Notes under the pieces: generated by a model
The model's input: the letters and a program-made list of their open reading frames with translations, nothing else
Database searches by the model: none
Told to the model about the DNA's origin: nothing
Position numbers and translations under genes: made by a program
Shown here: piece by piece, positions 34,911 to 44,433 of the stretch
Position numbering within the stretch: position 1 is the first letter of the stretch
Layout of the letters: each line of letters starts with the position of its first letter
Assembly (NCBI GenBank): GCA_031270865.1
Contig: JAISWI010000015.1
Span: forward strand, 1-55,948
Origin: Oscillospiraceae bacterium
Lineage (GTDB): Bacteria; Bacillota; Clostridia; Christensenellales; Aristaeellaceae
Length of the DNA: 55,948 nucleotides
Direction of reading: 5' to 3'

Positions 34911-35863
34911 CAGCGCGCCGCCTCCTTGCCGCCCAGGTGTATGCGCGGGTCGATGAGCGTCATCAATATGTCTCCAAGGAACACCCCGGCGATGCCCAGC
35001 GACGCGTAGAGCATCACTATGGCCTGGACGAGGTTCGTGTCATACCGGGATATCGCGTCGGTGAGCAGCGGGCCCATGCCCGGCACCGAGAAGAACCGCT
35101 CGACCAGGAGCGAACCGCCCACCGTCAGCAGTATGGAATAGGGCAGGTACTGCGCGAGCGGCACGAACGCGTTCTTGAGCACGTGCCGGAACATGATGCT
35201 TCCTGTCGAAAGCCCCTTCAGCTTCGCCAGGCGGATGTATTCCTTGTTCAGTTCATCCACCATGTACCGCCGCGTCCAGAGCATGTAGCCCGCGATGGAA
35301 CCCATGGCCAGGCAGACTATGGGCAGTATGGAGGATGGGCCAGGCTTGCGCATGGTATATAATGAAGGCAGGCCGAGCATCCGCGCCCCGAACGTCAGCA
35401 CGAGGGAATATGAGACCAGATGCGGCACGGCGTTGACGAAGATGGTATAAGCGGTCCCGATGTGGTCGAGCGCGCCGTTCTTGAACCGCGCTTGCGACAC
35501 GCCCAGCGCTACGCCGATGAACAGCGATATCCCCAGCGCGGTAAGCCCCAGCCGCATAGAGATGGAGAACTTGCTGGCGATGAGGTCGACGACGGGTTTG
35601 TTCACCTGCACGCGGCGGCTTGTGCCCAGGTCTAATTTAGTAAATAATTGCCTATAAAACCGTCCAAGCTGGGTGAAGGGATGATCCAGCAGCCCGGCCG
35701 CCTGCAGCCTGTCGAGCTTCTGCTGGTCGGTGAGCTTGATCAGCTCATCCTCCGTGAAATAGTAGTCGGTGGGCATGAGGCGCAGCAGCAAAAAGACAAT
35801 GGTGACTATAAGCAAGACCGTAAAGACGGACTGCAGCAGCCTCTTGAGCGTATATTTCAGCAT
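34910..35863 (-). CDS. Peptide ABC transporter permease (OppB/DppB type)
   Basis: 317 residues. The opening MLKYTLKRLLQSVFTVLLIV and the RLMPTDYYF segment are typical, as are EYIRLAKLKGLSTGSIMFRH (EAA loop) and the end LIDPRIHLGG. It forms the channel with the OppC-type protein. The binding-protein gene lies 93 nt upstream. Confidence 0.93.
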   Translation of the reverse strand: MLKYTLKRLLQSVFTVLLIVTIVFLLLRLMPTDYYFTEDELIKLTDQQKLDRLQAAGLLDHPFTQLGRFYRQLFTKLDLGTSRRVQVNKPVVDLIASKFSISMRLGLTALGISLFIGVALGVSQARFKNGALDHIGTAYTIFVNAVPHLVSYSLVLTFGARMLGLPSLYTMRKPGPSSILPIVCLAMGSIAGYMLWTRRYMVDELNKEYIRLAKLKGLSTGSIMFRHVLKNAFVPLAQYLPYSILLTVGGSLLVERFFSVPGMGPLLTDAISRYDTNLVQAIVMLYASLGIAGVFLGDILMTLIDPRIHLGGKEAAR

Positions 35864-35956
35864 ATCCCCACCAACCTTCCTAAGGAACCTTATGGAATCC
35901 GCAGGGACTCATGGCGAATCCCTGCGGACTATACTACACTGAACCCTGGCCAGCGG

Positions 35957-37849
35957 TTACTGCGCGGCGGCGAATCCCGCGTAGTCCTCCGTGGTATACA
36001 GGTCGGAGTTGGTCTCCCAGTTCATGTAGCGGTAGTTCTGGATGCCGTACGCGCTGTACACCTTGGAGTAGTCGTTGACCGATGTGATCTGCCACTCCAC
36101 CATGTAATACAGCGGGATCACCAGCGCGTGCTCGATCATGTAGGCCTCGGCCTTCGCGAACGCCGCGTAACGCGCGTCCAGGTCGTCGGAGATGGCGCGG
36201 GCGTCGTCCACCAGCTTGGTGAACTCCTTGTACGTGGCGATGAGCTCCTCGTCGGTCGCGTTGTTGATCTTGGAATACGTTATGGAGTAATACGCGTTGT
36301 CCTCGCCGTATGTCTCCTGCCCGACGAAGTTTACCGGATCGCCGAAGTCCGCGCCCCAGCCGTTGATGTAGATGGACGCCAGCTGCGGGTTGCGGACCTC
36401 CGTTGACATGTTGGAGACGTATGTCTTGATGTTGAGCTTGACGTAGTCGTCGCCCAGGCAGTCGCTGAAAACCTGCGAGAGCGTGTCGGCGGTATCCTTG
36501 GCGGTCTGGTTGCTGCCCAGGATGTAGTAGTCGATCTCCACCGGGAAGGTGACGCCCTTGGCGGTCAGTTCCTCAATGGCCTGCGCCTTGTATGCCGCGC
36601 CCTTCTCTGGGTCATAACGGTTATAGGTATCGGTGTACTGCAGGCCCAGCTCGTCGCGCACCAGCTGCGTATAGTCCACGCCGCCCGATGTTACCGCGAC
36701 GTTGTTGGCGGTGTAGCCGTAGTTGATGCAGGACAGTGGGTTGATCGCGTTGTTCCGCGCTAGCACCGGGGTGTTATCCATCCCGTAGTACCAGCTAAGC
36801 CTGAAGGCTTCGTTGGCTACCGCCGTGTTCCAGTTGACGTCCGGCTCGCCGTTCTCCAGCTTCTTGTCGTATACCAGGTGGTACTGGTAGGAGAACTTGG
36901 TGGGGCGCATCTCGGTGAGGTAGTCGTGGAACTCATGGGATTCACTGTTGTAGATGGTGTTGAGCGTGGACTGAGGCAGCGAGACATGGTCCAGCTCGCC
37001 GGTCTGGAAGAGCGTGAACGCCACGTCCGGGGACTCGACCATCTTGATCACAACGTTATCGAAACGCTTGACGTTCGCCGCGTTGTAATACGCGGGGTTG
37101 GCGGTGAGGATCTTCTCGTTCTCGTGGACGTAGGAGGTGATGGTGTAAAGCCCGGAGTACCACAGGTTATCCCAGGACACGGCCTTGTAGCCGTCCACGC
37201 CGATCTCCTCGAGCAGCCCGGCGGAGACGGGATAGAAGCCGTTGTACGTGGTCACTGTCGGGAAGTAGGGGAGCTTATCCACACACGTGAAGACGATGGT
37301 CTTCTCGTCCGGCGAGGATATGCCGACGGTCTCAAGGAACTTCTCCAGGCCCAGCGCTTTGGCGGCTTCAACGCCCTCGCTCTCGGCCAGCGCTTTGGTA
37401 TATTCGTAGTACTCGCCCGCTCCCTTTAGCATCTCGATGGGCATCGAGGTGTTGGCGGCGTCGTTCTTGGCGAAGTTGAGCACCCATTCAAGGCCCGTGA
37501 GCCAGTCGTTGGCGACGACGTCGGCCTTGTAGGCGCCGTCCTTATCTACCCAGGTCATGCCATCGTTAAGGATGAACGTCCATGTCTGGCCGTCGTCCTC
37601 GGAGTACCATTCCTTCGCCGCGCAGGGCACCAACGCGCCCTTGGGGTCGTTGGTGAGCAGCGGGTCGATCAGGTTGGTCATGACGTTGGAGTCGCGGGCG
37701 CCCTGCGAGTAGTGGACGTTGAAGTTCTCCACCTCGGCTGATATCAGCGCGTAGGTGTGGAACTCGGTCAGCTCATCGGCGCCCGCGGCGGTAAGGCCAA
37801 GGCCCAACAGCAAGCAAACGGTCAACGCCAGTGACAGGATCTTCTTCAT
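35957..37849 (-). CDS. Peptide-binding protein of ABC transporter (SBP family 5)
   Basis: 630 residues. The ATG at 37849 has AAGGAGG and opens a Sec signal peptide (MKKILSLALTVCLLLGLGLT, cleavage near AAGA-DE). Family segments come in the normal order: an N-terminal first lobe (LVPCAAKEWYSEDDGQTWTF) and a second half with NEAFRLSWYYGMDN. This contrasts with the permuted protein at 7459-9129. It is the longest of the binding proteins here and heads the second peptide operon. Confidence 0.93.
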   Translation of the reverse strand: MKKILSLALTVCLLLGLGLTAAGADELTEFHTYALISAEVENFNVHYSQGARDSNVMTNLIDPLLTNDPKGALVPCAAKEWYSEDDGQTWTFILNDGMTWVDKDGAYKADVVANDWLTGLEWVLNFAKNDAANTSMPIEMLKGAGEYYEYTKALAESEGVEAAKALGLEKFLETVGISSPDEKTIVFTCVDKLPYFPTVTTYNGFYPVSAGLLEEIGVDGYKAVSWDNLWYSGLYTITSYVHENEKILTANPAYYNAANVKRFDNVVIKMVESPDVAFTLFQTGELDHVSLPQSTLNTIYNSESHEFHDYLTEMRPTKFSYQYHLVYDKKLENGEPDVNWNTAVANEAFRLSWYYGMDNTPVLARNNAINPLSCINYGYTANNVAVTSGGVDYTQLVRDELGLQYTDTYNRYDPEKGAAYKAQAIEELTAKGVTFPVEIDYYILGSNQTAKDTADTLSQVFSDCLGDDYVKLNIKTYVSNMSTEVRNPQLASIYINGWGADFGDPVNFVGQETYGEDNAYYSITYSKINNATDEELIATYKEFTKLVDDARAISDDLDARYAAFAKAEAYMIEHALVIPLYYMVEWQITSVNDYSKVYSAYGIQNYRYMNWETNSDLYTTEDYAGFAAAQ

Positions 37850-37927
37850 GCGGCATCCTCCTTGATGATTAAAAAATCCGGGAGCGGCACGGTCGCGGCG
37901 TATCGCGCCCATTCTCCATCTTGCTAT

Positions 37928-37956
37928 ATTGTACATACGGCGATGCACTTTGTCAA
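37928..37956 (-). promoter_or_regulatory. SigA-type promoter of the second peptide ABC operon
   Basis: On the minus strand TTGACA (37951-37956) and TACAAT (37928-37933) are 17 bp apart, about 80 nt before the ATG. The rest of the 37850-38213 gap contains GC-rich repeat-like sequence (38090-38165) but no gene. Confidence 0.7.
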
Positions 37957-38213
37957 GTTTTTTAATTATGAGCTTTATAGAATCTGCATTATCATTTCGG
38001 AGCGCGTTCATTTTAGGGCGGGGGGGGATTGCCTCGCGGCGGGCTTGCGCGGGGGTAAGGAAGCATACTATAATAGAATGGGTTTGGCGGGAAGGCCCCC
38101 TCTGTCGTTGCGGCGATGTCGCCCCCGCAGGGGCGGAGGCGGCGGTGTCAACCCCTCGACAGGAACAGAGGAACCCCTAACTACTAAAACCTCCAACAAG
38201 GAATGAAACCTCC

Positions 38214-38618
38214 ATGATAAATCCGCGAACATACCTCAAAAGGCGGTTAATCCGCCCGACCGCGTACATGGCGCTCACCCGCGCCGCGCTGGGCCTGACC
38301 GCCGCGCTGCTGTGGGACCACTTCGCCAGCTCCGGCGCGGCAAACACGCGCCAGTGGGCGTTCATCGCGCTTGCCGCGCTGTTTTTCGCGCTGGCGTGGC
38401 TGGCGTACCTGCGATTGGACGGCGCGAGGCTGCCCGCGCCCGATAAACGCCTGTTCGAGTGGCGGCGCGCGCCCGCCCGCAACTACGGCGACATCGCCGA
38501 CTATACCGACGAGGAGGTCCGCCCCTTCGACGACCTGGAGGACGATGAGAGAGAATTCTGCCGGATGGCGGCAAACCTGGCGTGCGTGATACTCTTCGGC
38601 TTAGCGTCGATGGTGTGA
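38214..38618 (+). CDS. Small membrane protein of unknown function
   Basis: 134 residues. Two hydrophobic helices fall at about 17-35 and 47-66, followed by a charged acidic tail (NYGDIADYTDEEVRPFDDLE) and a short C-terminal hydrophobic segment. I do not recognise the family. The ATG is preceded by AAGGAATG 9 nt upstream. It stands alone and is followed by a separate promoter. Confidence 0.6.
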   Translation: MINPRTYLKRRLIRPTAYMALTRAALGLTAALLWDHFASSGAANTRQWAFIALAALFFALAWLAYLRLDGARLPAPDKRLFEWRRAPARNYGDIADYTDEEVRPFDDLEDDEREFCRMAANLACVILFGLASMV

Positions 38619-38643
38619 GGATACCGGCGACGATGGGTTAGCC

Positions 38644-38672
38644 TTGACTGACCGCCCGTTAAGTGATAGACT
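38644..38672 (+). promoter_or_regulatory. Possible promoter of the PHP phosphoesterase gene
   Basis: TTGACT (38644-38649) and TAGACT (38667-38672) are 17 bp apart, 76 nt before the GTG start. Confidence 0.45.
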
Positions 38673-38748
38673 GGCCATGAAGGTTTGGCGGCCTGACCGT
38701 TATCATAACGATTATTATACACCCCCCATGCGATGAGAGGATGCTTTT

Positions 38749-39636
38749 GTGCGATTATTCGACCCATCCAAGCCGTTCTACAAGGGTAACCTTCACATGC
38801 ATACAACAGTATCCGACGGTCAGCGTACGCCCGACGAGGCGATGGACCTATACCAGCGCGGCGGTTATGACTTCATAGCCATCACCGACCACTGGAAGCC
38901 ATCAACGGAGCGCTGGCATGGGAGCATGCTGTGCCTGCCGGGTGTGGAGATTGATTATAACCTGCCGGGCCAGGTTATACATATAGTGGGCGTCGGGATG
39001 GGCGCGGGCCTGATGGACCGCGTCAAGCCGCGCCAGTCCGCGCAGACGGGCGTCGACCTCATCAACGAGGAGGGAGGCCGCGCGATCCTCGCGCATCCGC
39101 TCTGGTCACTTAACACGCCGGAGGCCGTCGGCTCGCTGCGCGGGCTGGCCGCCGCCGAGGTCTACAACGCCGTGTCATCCTTCCCATGGAACGCGGGACG
39201 CGCCGACGCGTCCGGCATACTCGACGTGGCGGCGGCGCAGGGGCATATCCTACGCTGGACGGCGGCGGACGACACCCACTTCTACAACGGCGAGGATCGC
39301 TCCGCGTTCATCCAGGTACAGGCGGACTCGCTGACCCGCGAGGGCATACTCGCCGCGCTGGACGGCGGGCGGTTCTACGCCAGCCGGGGACCCAAAATCC
39401 TGCAGGTTGAGCTGACGGAGGACAGGCTCATCATCGACTGCGAGCCAGCGGCGCGTATCATGTTCGCGTCGGACCTGCCGTATGTGGCGGGGCGCGTGTT
39501 CGAGGGCGAGGGCCTCACCCACGCCGAGTATATCATCCAACATAAGCGGCGCGAGCGGTTCGTCCGGTGCGCGGTGTACGACGGGGAAGACCGCCAGGCC
39601 TGGACCAGCCCCATGCCCACGCGCGTCTATCGATAG
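38749..39636 (+). CDS. PHP-domain phosphoesterase
   Basis: 295 residues from a GTG start with GAGAGG 8 nt upstream. The first metal motif is NLHMHTTVSDGQRTPDEAM, followed by YDFIAITDHWKP, a later AILAHPLWSL and AEVYNA; the later DDTHFY fits the final metal-binding region. These are the PHP motifs I-III. Members are metal-dependent phosphatases of varied substrate, or polymerase-associated nucleases; here it is the stand-alone form. No partner gene is obvious. Confidence 0.85.
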   Translation: MRLFDPSKPFYKGNLHMHTTVSDGQRTPDEAMDLYQRGGYDFIAITDHWKPSTERWHGSMLCLPGVEIDYNLPGQVIHIVGVGMGAGLMDRVKPRQSAQTGVDLINEEGGRAILAHPLWSLNTPEAVGSLRGLAAAEVYNAVSSFPWNAGRADASGILDVAAAQGHILRWTAADDTHFYNGEDRSAFIQVQADSLTREGILAALDGGRFYASRGPKILQVELTEDRLIIDCEPAARIMFASDLPYVAGRVFEGEGLTHAEYIIQHKRRERFVRCAVYDGEDRQAWTSPMPTRVYR

Positions 39637-39703
39637 GAAGCTGTCCAATGGAACCAGCCCCGTGCCGCCAGAACGCTTTGCTATAGCGGCACGGAGCGCG
39701 GCG

Positions 39704-40432
39704 TCAGTCTATCTTCTCCAGCGGCTTGGTCTCGTCGCAAATGTAGGTTATCCTGTCGGGACGCGCGGCCCACCTTGCCGCGTTCACCAGAACCCGCTTC
39801 ACGTTCTCGTCGTAATATGTCGGGAACGTCTCATGCCCCGGCTGGAAGAAGAACACCCGCCCGCCGCGCGTCCAGCAGCATCCGCTCCTGAACACCTCGC
39901 CGCTCGGGAACCAGCTGACGAAGACAAGGCTCTCCGGCGCGGGAATGTCGAAGTGTTCGCCGTACGTCTCCTCATGTTCCAGCTCGAAGCAATCCCCTAT
40001 CCCTTCGGTTATAGGATGCGAATAGTCTATCTTCCATAACCGCGTTTTCAAGCCTTCCTCATGCCAGCGCAGCTTCCCCGTGCGCGTGCCCAGCAGCCGC
40101 GAGAACGGCTTCGACGCGTGCGCCGAGTGCAGCGCGACGAACCCCATCCCGTCCCGCACGCGCTCAACGACGCGCTCGGCGACCTCGTCCGATACCAGGC
40201 TGTGCAGCGAGTGCCCCCACCAGAACAGCACGTCCGTTTGCGCGAGGACCTCCTCGGTCAGGCCGTGCTCCGGCTCGTCCAGCGTGGCCGTCTTAGCCAG
40301 GATGCCGGGCGCGGCGTTCAGAGCGGACGCGACCTGCCCGTGTATCCCGTCGGGGTAGACCGAGCGTATCGCCTCGACCTTGCGTTCCGCGTAGTATTCG
40401 TTCCAGACCAACGCGCGAATAACTCCAGACAT
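39704..40432 (-). CDS. ThuA-like domain protein
   Basis: 242 residues. The pattern is ThuA-like (class I glutamine-amidotransferase-like fold): VLFWWGHSLHSLVSD, MGFVALHSAHASKPFSRLLG, a substrate-side ITEGIGDCFELEHEE, and the end GRVFFFQPGHETFPTYYDEN. Members are linked to trehalose and other sugar utilisation, with poorly defined chemistry. The ATG at 40432 is chosen because AAGGAG lies about 10 nt upstream. It is divergent from the secreted beta-helix gene. Confidence 0.85.
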   Translation of the reverse strand: MSGVIRALVWNEYYAERKVEAIRSVYPDGIHGQVASALNAAPGILAKTATLDEPEHGLTEEVLAQTDVLFWWGHSLHSLVSDEVAERVVERVRDGMGFVALHSAHASKPFSRLLGTRTGKLRWHEEGLKTRLWKIDYSHPITEGIGDCFELEHEETYGEHFDIPAPESLVFVSWFPSGEVFRSGCCWTRGGRVFFFQPGHETFPTYYDENVKRVLVNAARWAARPDRITYICDETKPLEKID

Positions 40433-40446
40433 TTTCCGCCAACTCC

Positions 40447-40475
40447 TTGTCGAATGATTCAAAATAGGTTACAAT
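40447..40475 (+). promoter_or_regulatory. Possible promoter of the beta-helix protein gene
   Basis: TTGTCG (40447-40452) and TACAAT (40470-40475) are 17 bp apart. The -35 is weak. Confidence 0.4.
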
Positions 40476-40570
40476 TGGTTTATGGTGAGCCGATCTCCCG
40501 TATGGATTCGACGTTGGCGGTCGGTTTCCTGCGTGTTAGGGCAAAGGATACGGCGCGGGAGGCGTAATAG

Positions 40571-42601
40571 TTGAGTTGCGCGCGATTGGTTATACTTGCG
40601 TTAATATTCATCGCGTTAAGCGTCGGCGCGGCGTCCGCGGGCGGGCCTGGCGCGTCTGAGTCCGAGCCGTTGGTGACGGACCTATACGTATCCCTGACCG
40701 GCGCGGCGGGCAATTCCGGCGGTATCGACGCGCCGCTGCCCTCGCTGGACGCGGCGCGGGAACGCCTGCGCCAGATCCCCGGCGGCCATACGGTGACGGT
40801 GTGGATCCATGGCGGGGTATACAGCGTCGGCGATGGGATAAGTTTCACCAAATCCGACAGGGATAATGTGGTATACCGCGCGCTGCCAGGTCAGCAGCCC
40901 GCGCTCGACGCGGGGCTGCCCGTCACGGGATTCGGCCAGACGATCATCGACAATGTCAAGGTGTGGGCCGCGCTCGTCCCCGAACTGTCCGCGCGGAGCC
41001 TTGCCAGCCCCGCGCTCGCGCTGTACGACGAGGCGGGCGCGTTGCCGCTCAACCGTTACCCGAGCGACGGATACCTGGAGGCCGACCGCGTCGAGCTGCG
41101 CGACGCCGCGTCCAAACTGCGCTACGGCGAGGAGGGCGAGCTGTCCAGCGTGAACAGCTTCAGCGCGTTCTACGCCGGGGACGACCTGCTGAAGTCGCCG
41201 TTCAATCCCGCCGCGCTGCCGGACATGGGCAGCGTCATCGTGCGCGTGCTCCACCTGTGGAAGGATGAGACGGCGTACCTGCGCGGCTTCGACCCGGAGA
41301 CGGGCAAGATCACTCTGGCCCGCCCCACCAGCCTAACCATCTGGCCGGGCGACCAGTATTACTTTGAGAACGTTCGCGAGGGATTAAAGACCCCGGGTTC
41401 CTGGTATTTGGACAGGGAGGCCGGGGTATTGTATGTTGTGCCTAAACCGGAATGGGATATTTCAACACTTACGCTGAAGGCTGGCGTCATCGAACGGATG
41501 GTGACGCTGGACGGCGTATCCAATATTACCTTTAAGGGCATAACCTTCACGCATACGGGGTGGTCGGTGCCGGACTCGGCGGACTTCCCGCAGGCCGCGT
41601 ACGACGTGGAGGCGGCTGTGTTCGCGTCCAACTCCAAGTTCCTCTCGTTCGAGGATTGCGTGTTCCGTGACCTGGGCGGCACCGCGCTGAAGCTATACCA
41701 GGGCGTGACGGATTCCAGCGTAACGCGGTCGGTGTTCGAGCGCGTCGGCGCGAACGGTGTGTTCATCCATGGGATCAACCTTCGCGATGACCCGCGCCGC
41801 GACGAGCGGATCACGGTCGCCGACAACGAGATCCACGACTACGGCGTGAACTACCGGAACGCCGTTGGCGTACTGCTGGCGCACGCCGCCGACTGCGAGA
41901 TATCGCACAACACAATCCATGACGGCGCGTATACGGCGGTGTCGGTCGGCTGGGTTTGGGGCGGCGGCTACAACGCGACGCGAGGCATTACGATAGCGGA
42001 CAACCTGATATACAACATCGGCTCCGGCAGTCTGTCCGACATGGGCGGGATATACCTGCTGGGCCGCCAGCCGGGGACGGTGGTATCCGGCAACGTGATC
42101 CATGACGTGCGCTACGCCGAGAACGACGGCTACGGCGGCTGGGGCATCTACTTGGATGAGGGTTCGTCGGAGATACTGGTCGCCAACAACCTGGTATACA
42201 ACTGCGCGTCGCAGGGATTGTTTGTGCATAAGGGCAACGGCAATACCGCCGTATCCAACATATTCGCCAATAACAAGCGTGGACAGGTCGCCGTATCGCG
42301 CAAACAGACCGAGGCCGGCGTGACGCTCTCCGGGAACATCCTGTATGGTGAAGGCAAGGCGATGTTCGCTGACACGCCGGCGGGACGCATACTGCAGTCC
42401 GGGCCGAACGTGTACTGGGATCCGAACTCGCGGGCGCGGCTGCGGACGCTGCTGGAGGCGTTTGGGTTCGCTGACGCTGCGGTTGTGAGTAATCCCATGC
42501 TGGCGAATCCGGCCAAGGCGGACTTCACGCTCGCGGAGGATTCACCGGCGTACGGGGCGGGATTCGCGCCGTTCGACTGGTCAGGGGCTGGGGCGAGGTG
42601 A
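40571..42601 (+). CDS. Secreted right-handed beta-helix protein (pectate-lyase-like fold)
   Basis: 676 residues from a TTG start with GGGAGG 8 nt upstream. A Sec signal peptide covers the first 23 residues (LVILALIFIALSVGAASA). A stretch of parallel beta-helix turns follows, rich in the N-x-I/V-x-x-N pattern (ITVADNEIHDYGVNYRN, ITIADNLIYNIGSG, ILVANNLVYNCASQGLFVH). These are polysaccharide lyase or glycoside hydrolase folds; catalytic residues cannot be assigned. A role outside the cell on plant polysaccharide fits the xylose genes next door. Confidence 0.85.
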   Translation: MSCARLVILALIFIALSVGAASAGGPGASESEPLVTDLYVSLTGAAGNSGGIDAPLPSLDAARERLRQIPGGHTVTVWIHGGVYSVGDGISFTKSDRDNVVYRALPGQQPALDAGLPVTGFGQTIIDNVKVWAALVPELSARSLASPALALYDEAGALPLNRYPSDGYLEADRVELRDAASKLRYGEEGELSSVNSFSAFYAGDDLLKSPFNPAALPDMGSVIVRVLHLWKDETAYLRGFDPETGKITLARPTSLTIWPGDQYYFENVREGLKTPGSWYLDREAGVLYVVPKPEWDISTLTLKAGVIERMVTLDGVSNITFKGITFTHTGWSVPDSADFPQAAYDVEAAVFASNSKFLSFEDCVFRDLGGTALKLYQGVTDSSVTRSVFERVGANGVFIHGINLRDDPRRDERITVADNEIHDYGVNYRNAVGVLLAHAADCEISHNTIHDGAYTAVSVGWVWGGGYNATRGITIADNLIYNIGSGSLSDMGGIYLLGRQPGTVVSGNVIHDVRYAENDGYGGWGIYLDEGSSEILVANNLVYNCASQGLFVHKGNGNTAVSNIFANNKRGQVAVSRKQTEAGVTLSGNILYGEGKAMFADTPAGRILQSGPNVYWDPNSRARLRTLLEAFGFADAAVVSNPMLANPAKADFTLAEDSPAYGAGFAPFDWSGAGAR

Positions 42602-42619
42602 GGCGGTTCTGACGTGGCG

Positions 42620-42870
42620 GCGCTCCAAGCTCCTTGTCGTATCCAAGCCTCTCGTCGTATCCAAGCCTCTTGTCGCCCCTTTAGGGGAGATATCGCCCTC
42701 AGGCGACAGAGGGGGCGATATTTTGCCACCCGCATCCCAACCACCCAAGGGCGCGACAAGAGGGGAACGCGGGCTGGTCAAGTATCGCCCCCTTTGCCGC
42801 TGTATCGGGATTCACATCGTCCCCTCTGTCGCCCTTAGGCGACAGAGGGGCGACAAGGGGCTTGGGCGCG
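42620..42870. repeat. Foldback/MITE-like repeat element
   Basis: About 250 bp between the convergent beta-helix and xylB genes. Its ends are imperfect inverted repeats: GCGCTCCAAGCTCCTTGTCG at 42620-42639 against CGACAAGGGGCTTGGGCGC at 42851-42869. Inside are direct repeats of GTATCCAAGCCTC and a perfect 13-bp hairpin, CCCCTCTGTCGCC / GGCGACAGAGGGG (42821-42850). There is no coding capacity. It may also act as a bidirectional terminator. Confidence 0.6.
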
Positions 42871-42899
42871 GCAAGCAATAAAGGGGTTTAGGATTTTCC

Positions 42900-44429
42900 C
42901 TACACATCCTTCAACTCCTTAAACCAATCCCTCAGCGCCGGATACAACCTATCATATAATTGGTATACTTTGCCATATACCGCGCTTTTGCCCGCGTCTG
43001 GCTGGATCGTCGAACTCACCTTGATGATCCGCTCACACGCGTCCGCCACGCTCGGATACAGCCCCGCGCCGACCGCCGCCAGTATCGCCGCGCCCAGCGC
43101 CGCGCCTTCCGCGCGCTCCGGCACGCTTATCGGGCAGCCGAACACGTCCGCCAGCATCGCCCGCCAGAACCCCGACCGCGCCCCGCCTCCGACCGCCAGC
43201 ACGTTGTCGAGCGCGACGCCCATGCCGCGCAGCATGCTCACGCTGTCGCACAGCGCGTACGTCACGCCCTCCATCACCGCGCGGATCAGGTCGTCGCGGG
43301 TGTGCATCGCGCTCAGCCCGACGAACGCGCCCCGGCAGTCCGGATCCAGGTGCGGCGCGCGCTCACCCATAAGGTACGGCAGGTATACCAGACGGTTCGC
43401 CCCGATCGGACTGCGCGAGGCGGCTTCGGCCATCACGTCGTACGGGTCGACGCCGCGCTCGGCCGCCAGCCGCGCCTCGGCGGAACAAACCGTGTCGCGC
43501 AGCCAGCGCAGCGACAGCCCCGCCGACTGGACCACGCCCATGACATGCCACGCCCCGGGCACAGCGCAGCAGAACGTATGCGCCCTCCCCTTCGGGTCGA
43601 TCGATAACCGATCGGTGTGCGAGAACACTACGCCCGACGTCCCGATCGTGCAGAACGCGCGCCCGTCGCGTACCACGCCCGTTCCGACCGCCGCAGCCGC
43701 GTTGTCGCCCGCGCCGCCTACCACCAGAGTGGATACCGACAGCCCCGTCAGACGCGCCGCTTCTTCGGAGATGTGCCCGGTCACCTCCGGCGACTCGTAC
43801 ACCTTCCCCAGTAATTCTATAGGAATGCCTAGCTTGCCCGTCACCTCTTCGGACCAGCGGCGGTTCGGCACGTCCAGCAGCTGCATACCGCTTGCGTCGG
43901 AGACTTCCGTGGCGAAATCGCCCGTGAGCATGTACCGGATGTAATCCTTGGGCAGCAGGATGTGCTGGCATTTATCGAATAATTCCGGCTGGTGGTTCTT
44001 CACCCACATGATTTTGGACGCGGTAAACCCGGTGAGCGCCGGGTTCGCCGTGACCGCGATCATCCGCTCCGCGCCGACCAGCGATGTGATCCGCTCACAC
44101 TCCGCGCCGGTGCGCTGGTCCGCCCAGATGATCGAGCGGCCCAGCGTGTTACCATCCCCATCCAGCATGACCAGGCCATGCATCTGCCCGGACATGCCCA
44201 GCGCCTTTATCCGCGACGGGTCGACGCCCGACCCGCGCACAACCTCGCCGATCGTTTCGACGGCGGCATGCCACCAGTCCGACGGCTCCTGCTCTGCCCA
44301 GCCGTTGTGGGGCTGGTAGAGCGGGTATTCGCGCGCCGCGCCGCATATCTGCTTGCCGTCCGCGCTGAACAGCGCTGTCTTTGTGCCGGATGTGCCTAAA
44401 TCCAGCCCTAAAACATAGGCGTTACTCAT
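42900..44429 (-). CDS. xylB: Xylulokinase
   Basis: 509 residues, usual length for FGGY kinases. The ATP-binding phosphate-1 motif LGLDLGTSGTKTALFS is at the N-terminus, MSGQMHGLVMLD is the signature of xylulokinases, and the C-terminal VGGGARSGFWRAMLADVFGC is the adenosine motif. It phosphorylates D-xylulose for the pentose phosphate pathway. The ATG is 4 nt after the xylA stop. A frame extension into xylA is spurious. Confidence 0.95.
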   Translation of the reverse strand: MSNAYVLGLDLGTSGTKTALFSADGKQICGAAREYPLYQPHNGWAEQEPSDWWHAAVETIGEVVRGSGVDPSRIKALGMSGQMHGLVMLDGDGNTLGRSIIWADQRTGAECERITSLVGAERMIAVTANPALTGFTASKIMWVKNHQPELFDKCQHILLPKDYIRYMLTGDFATEVSDASGMQLLDVPNRRWSEEVTGKLGIPIELLGKVYESPEVTGHISEEAARLTGLSVSTLVVGGAGDNAAAAVGTGVVRDGRAFCTIGTSGVVFSHTDRLSIDPKGRAHTFCCAVPGAWHVMGVVQSAGLSLRWLRDTVCSAEARLAAERGVDPYDVMAEAASRSPIGANRLVYLPYLMGERAPHLDPDCRGAFVGLSAMHTRDDLIRAVMEGVTYALCDSVSMLRGMGVALDNVLAVGGGARSGFWRAMLADVFGCPISVPERAEGAALGAAILAAVGAGLYPSVADACERIIKVSSTIQPDAGKSAVYGKVYQLYDRLYPALRDWFKELKDV

Positions 44430-44433
44430 AATG

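Noticed and set aside
42640..42670. CRISPR array suggested by repeated GTATCCAAGCCTC
   Set aside because: Only two copies, no spacers of constant length and no cas genes; it is part of the foldback element.
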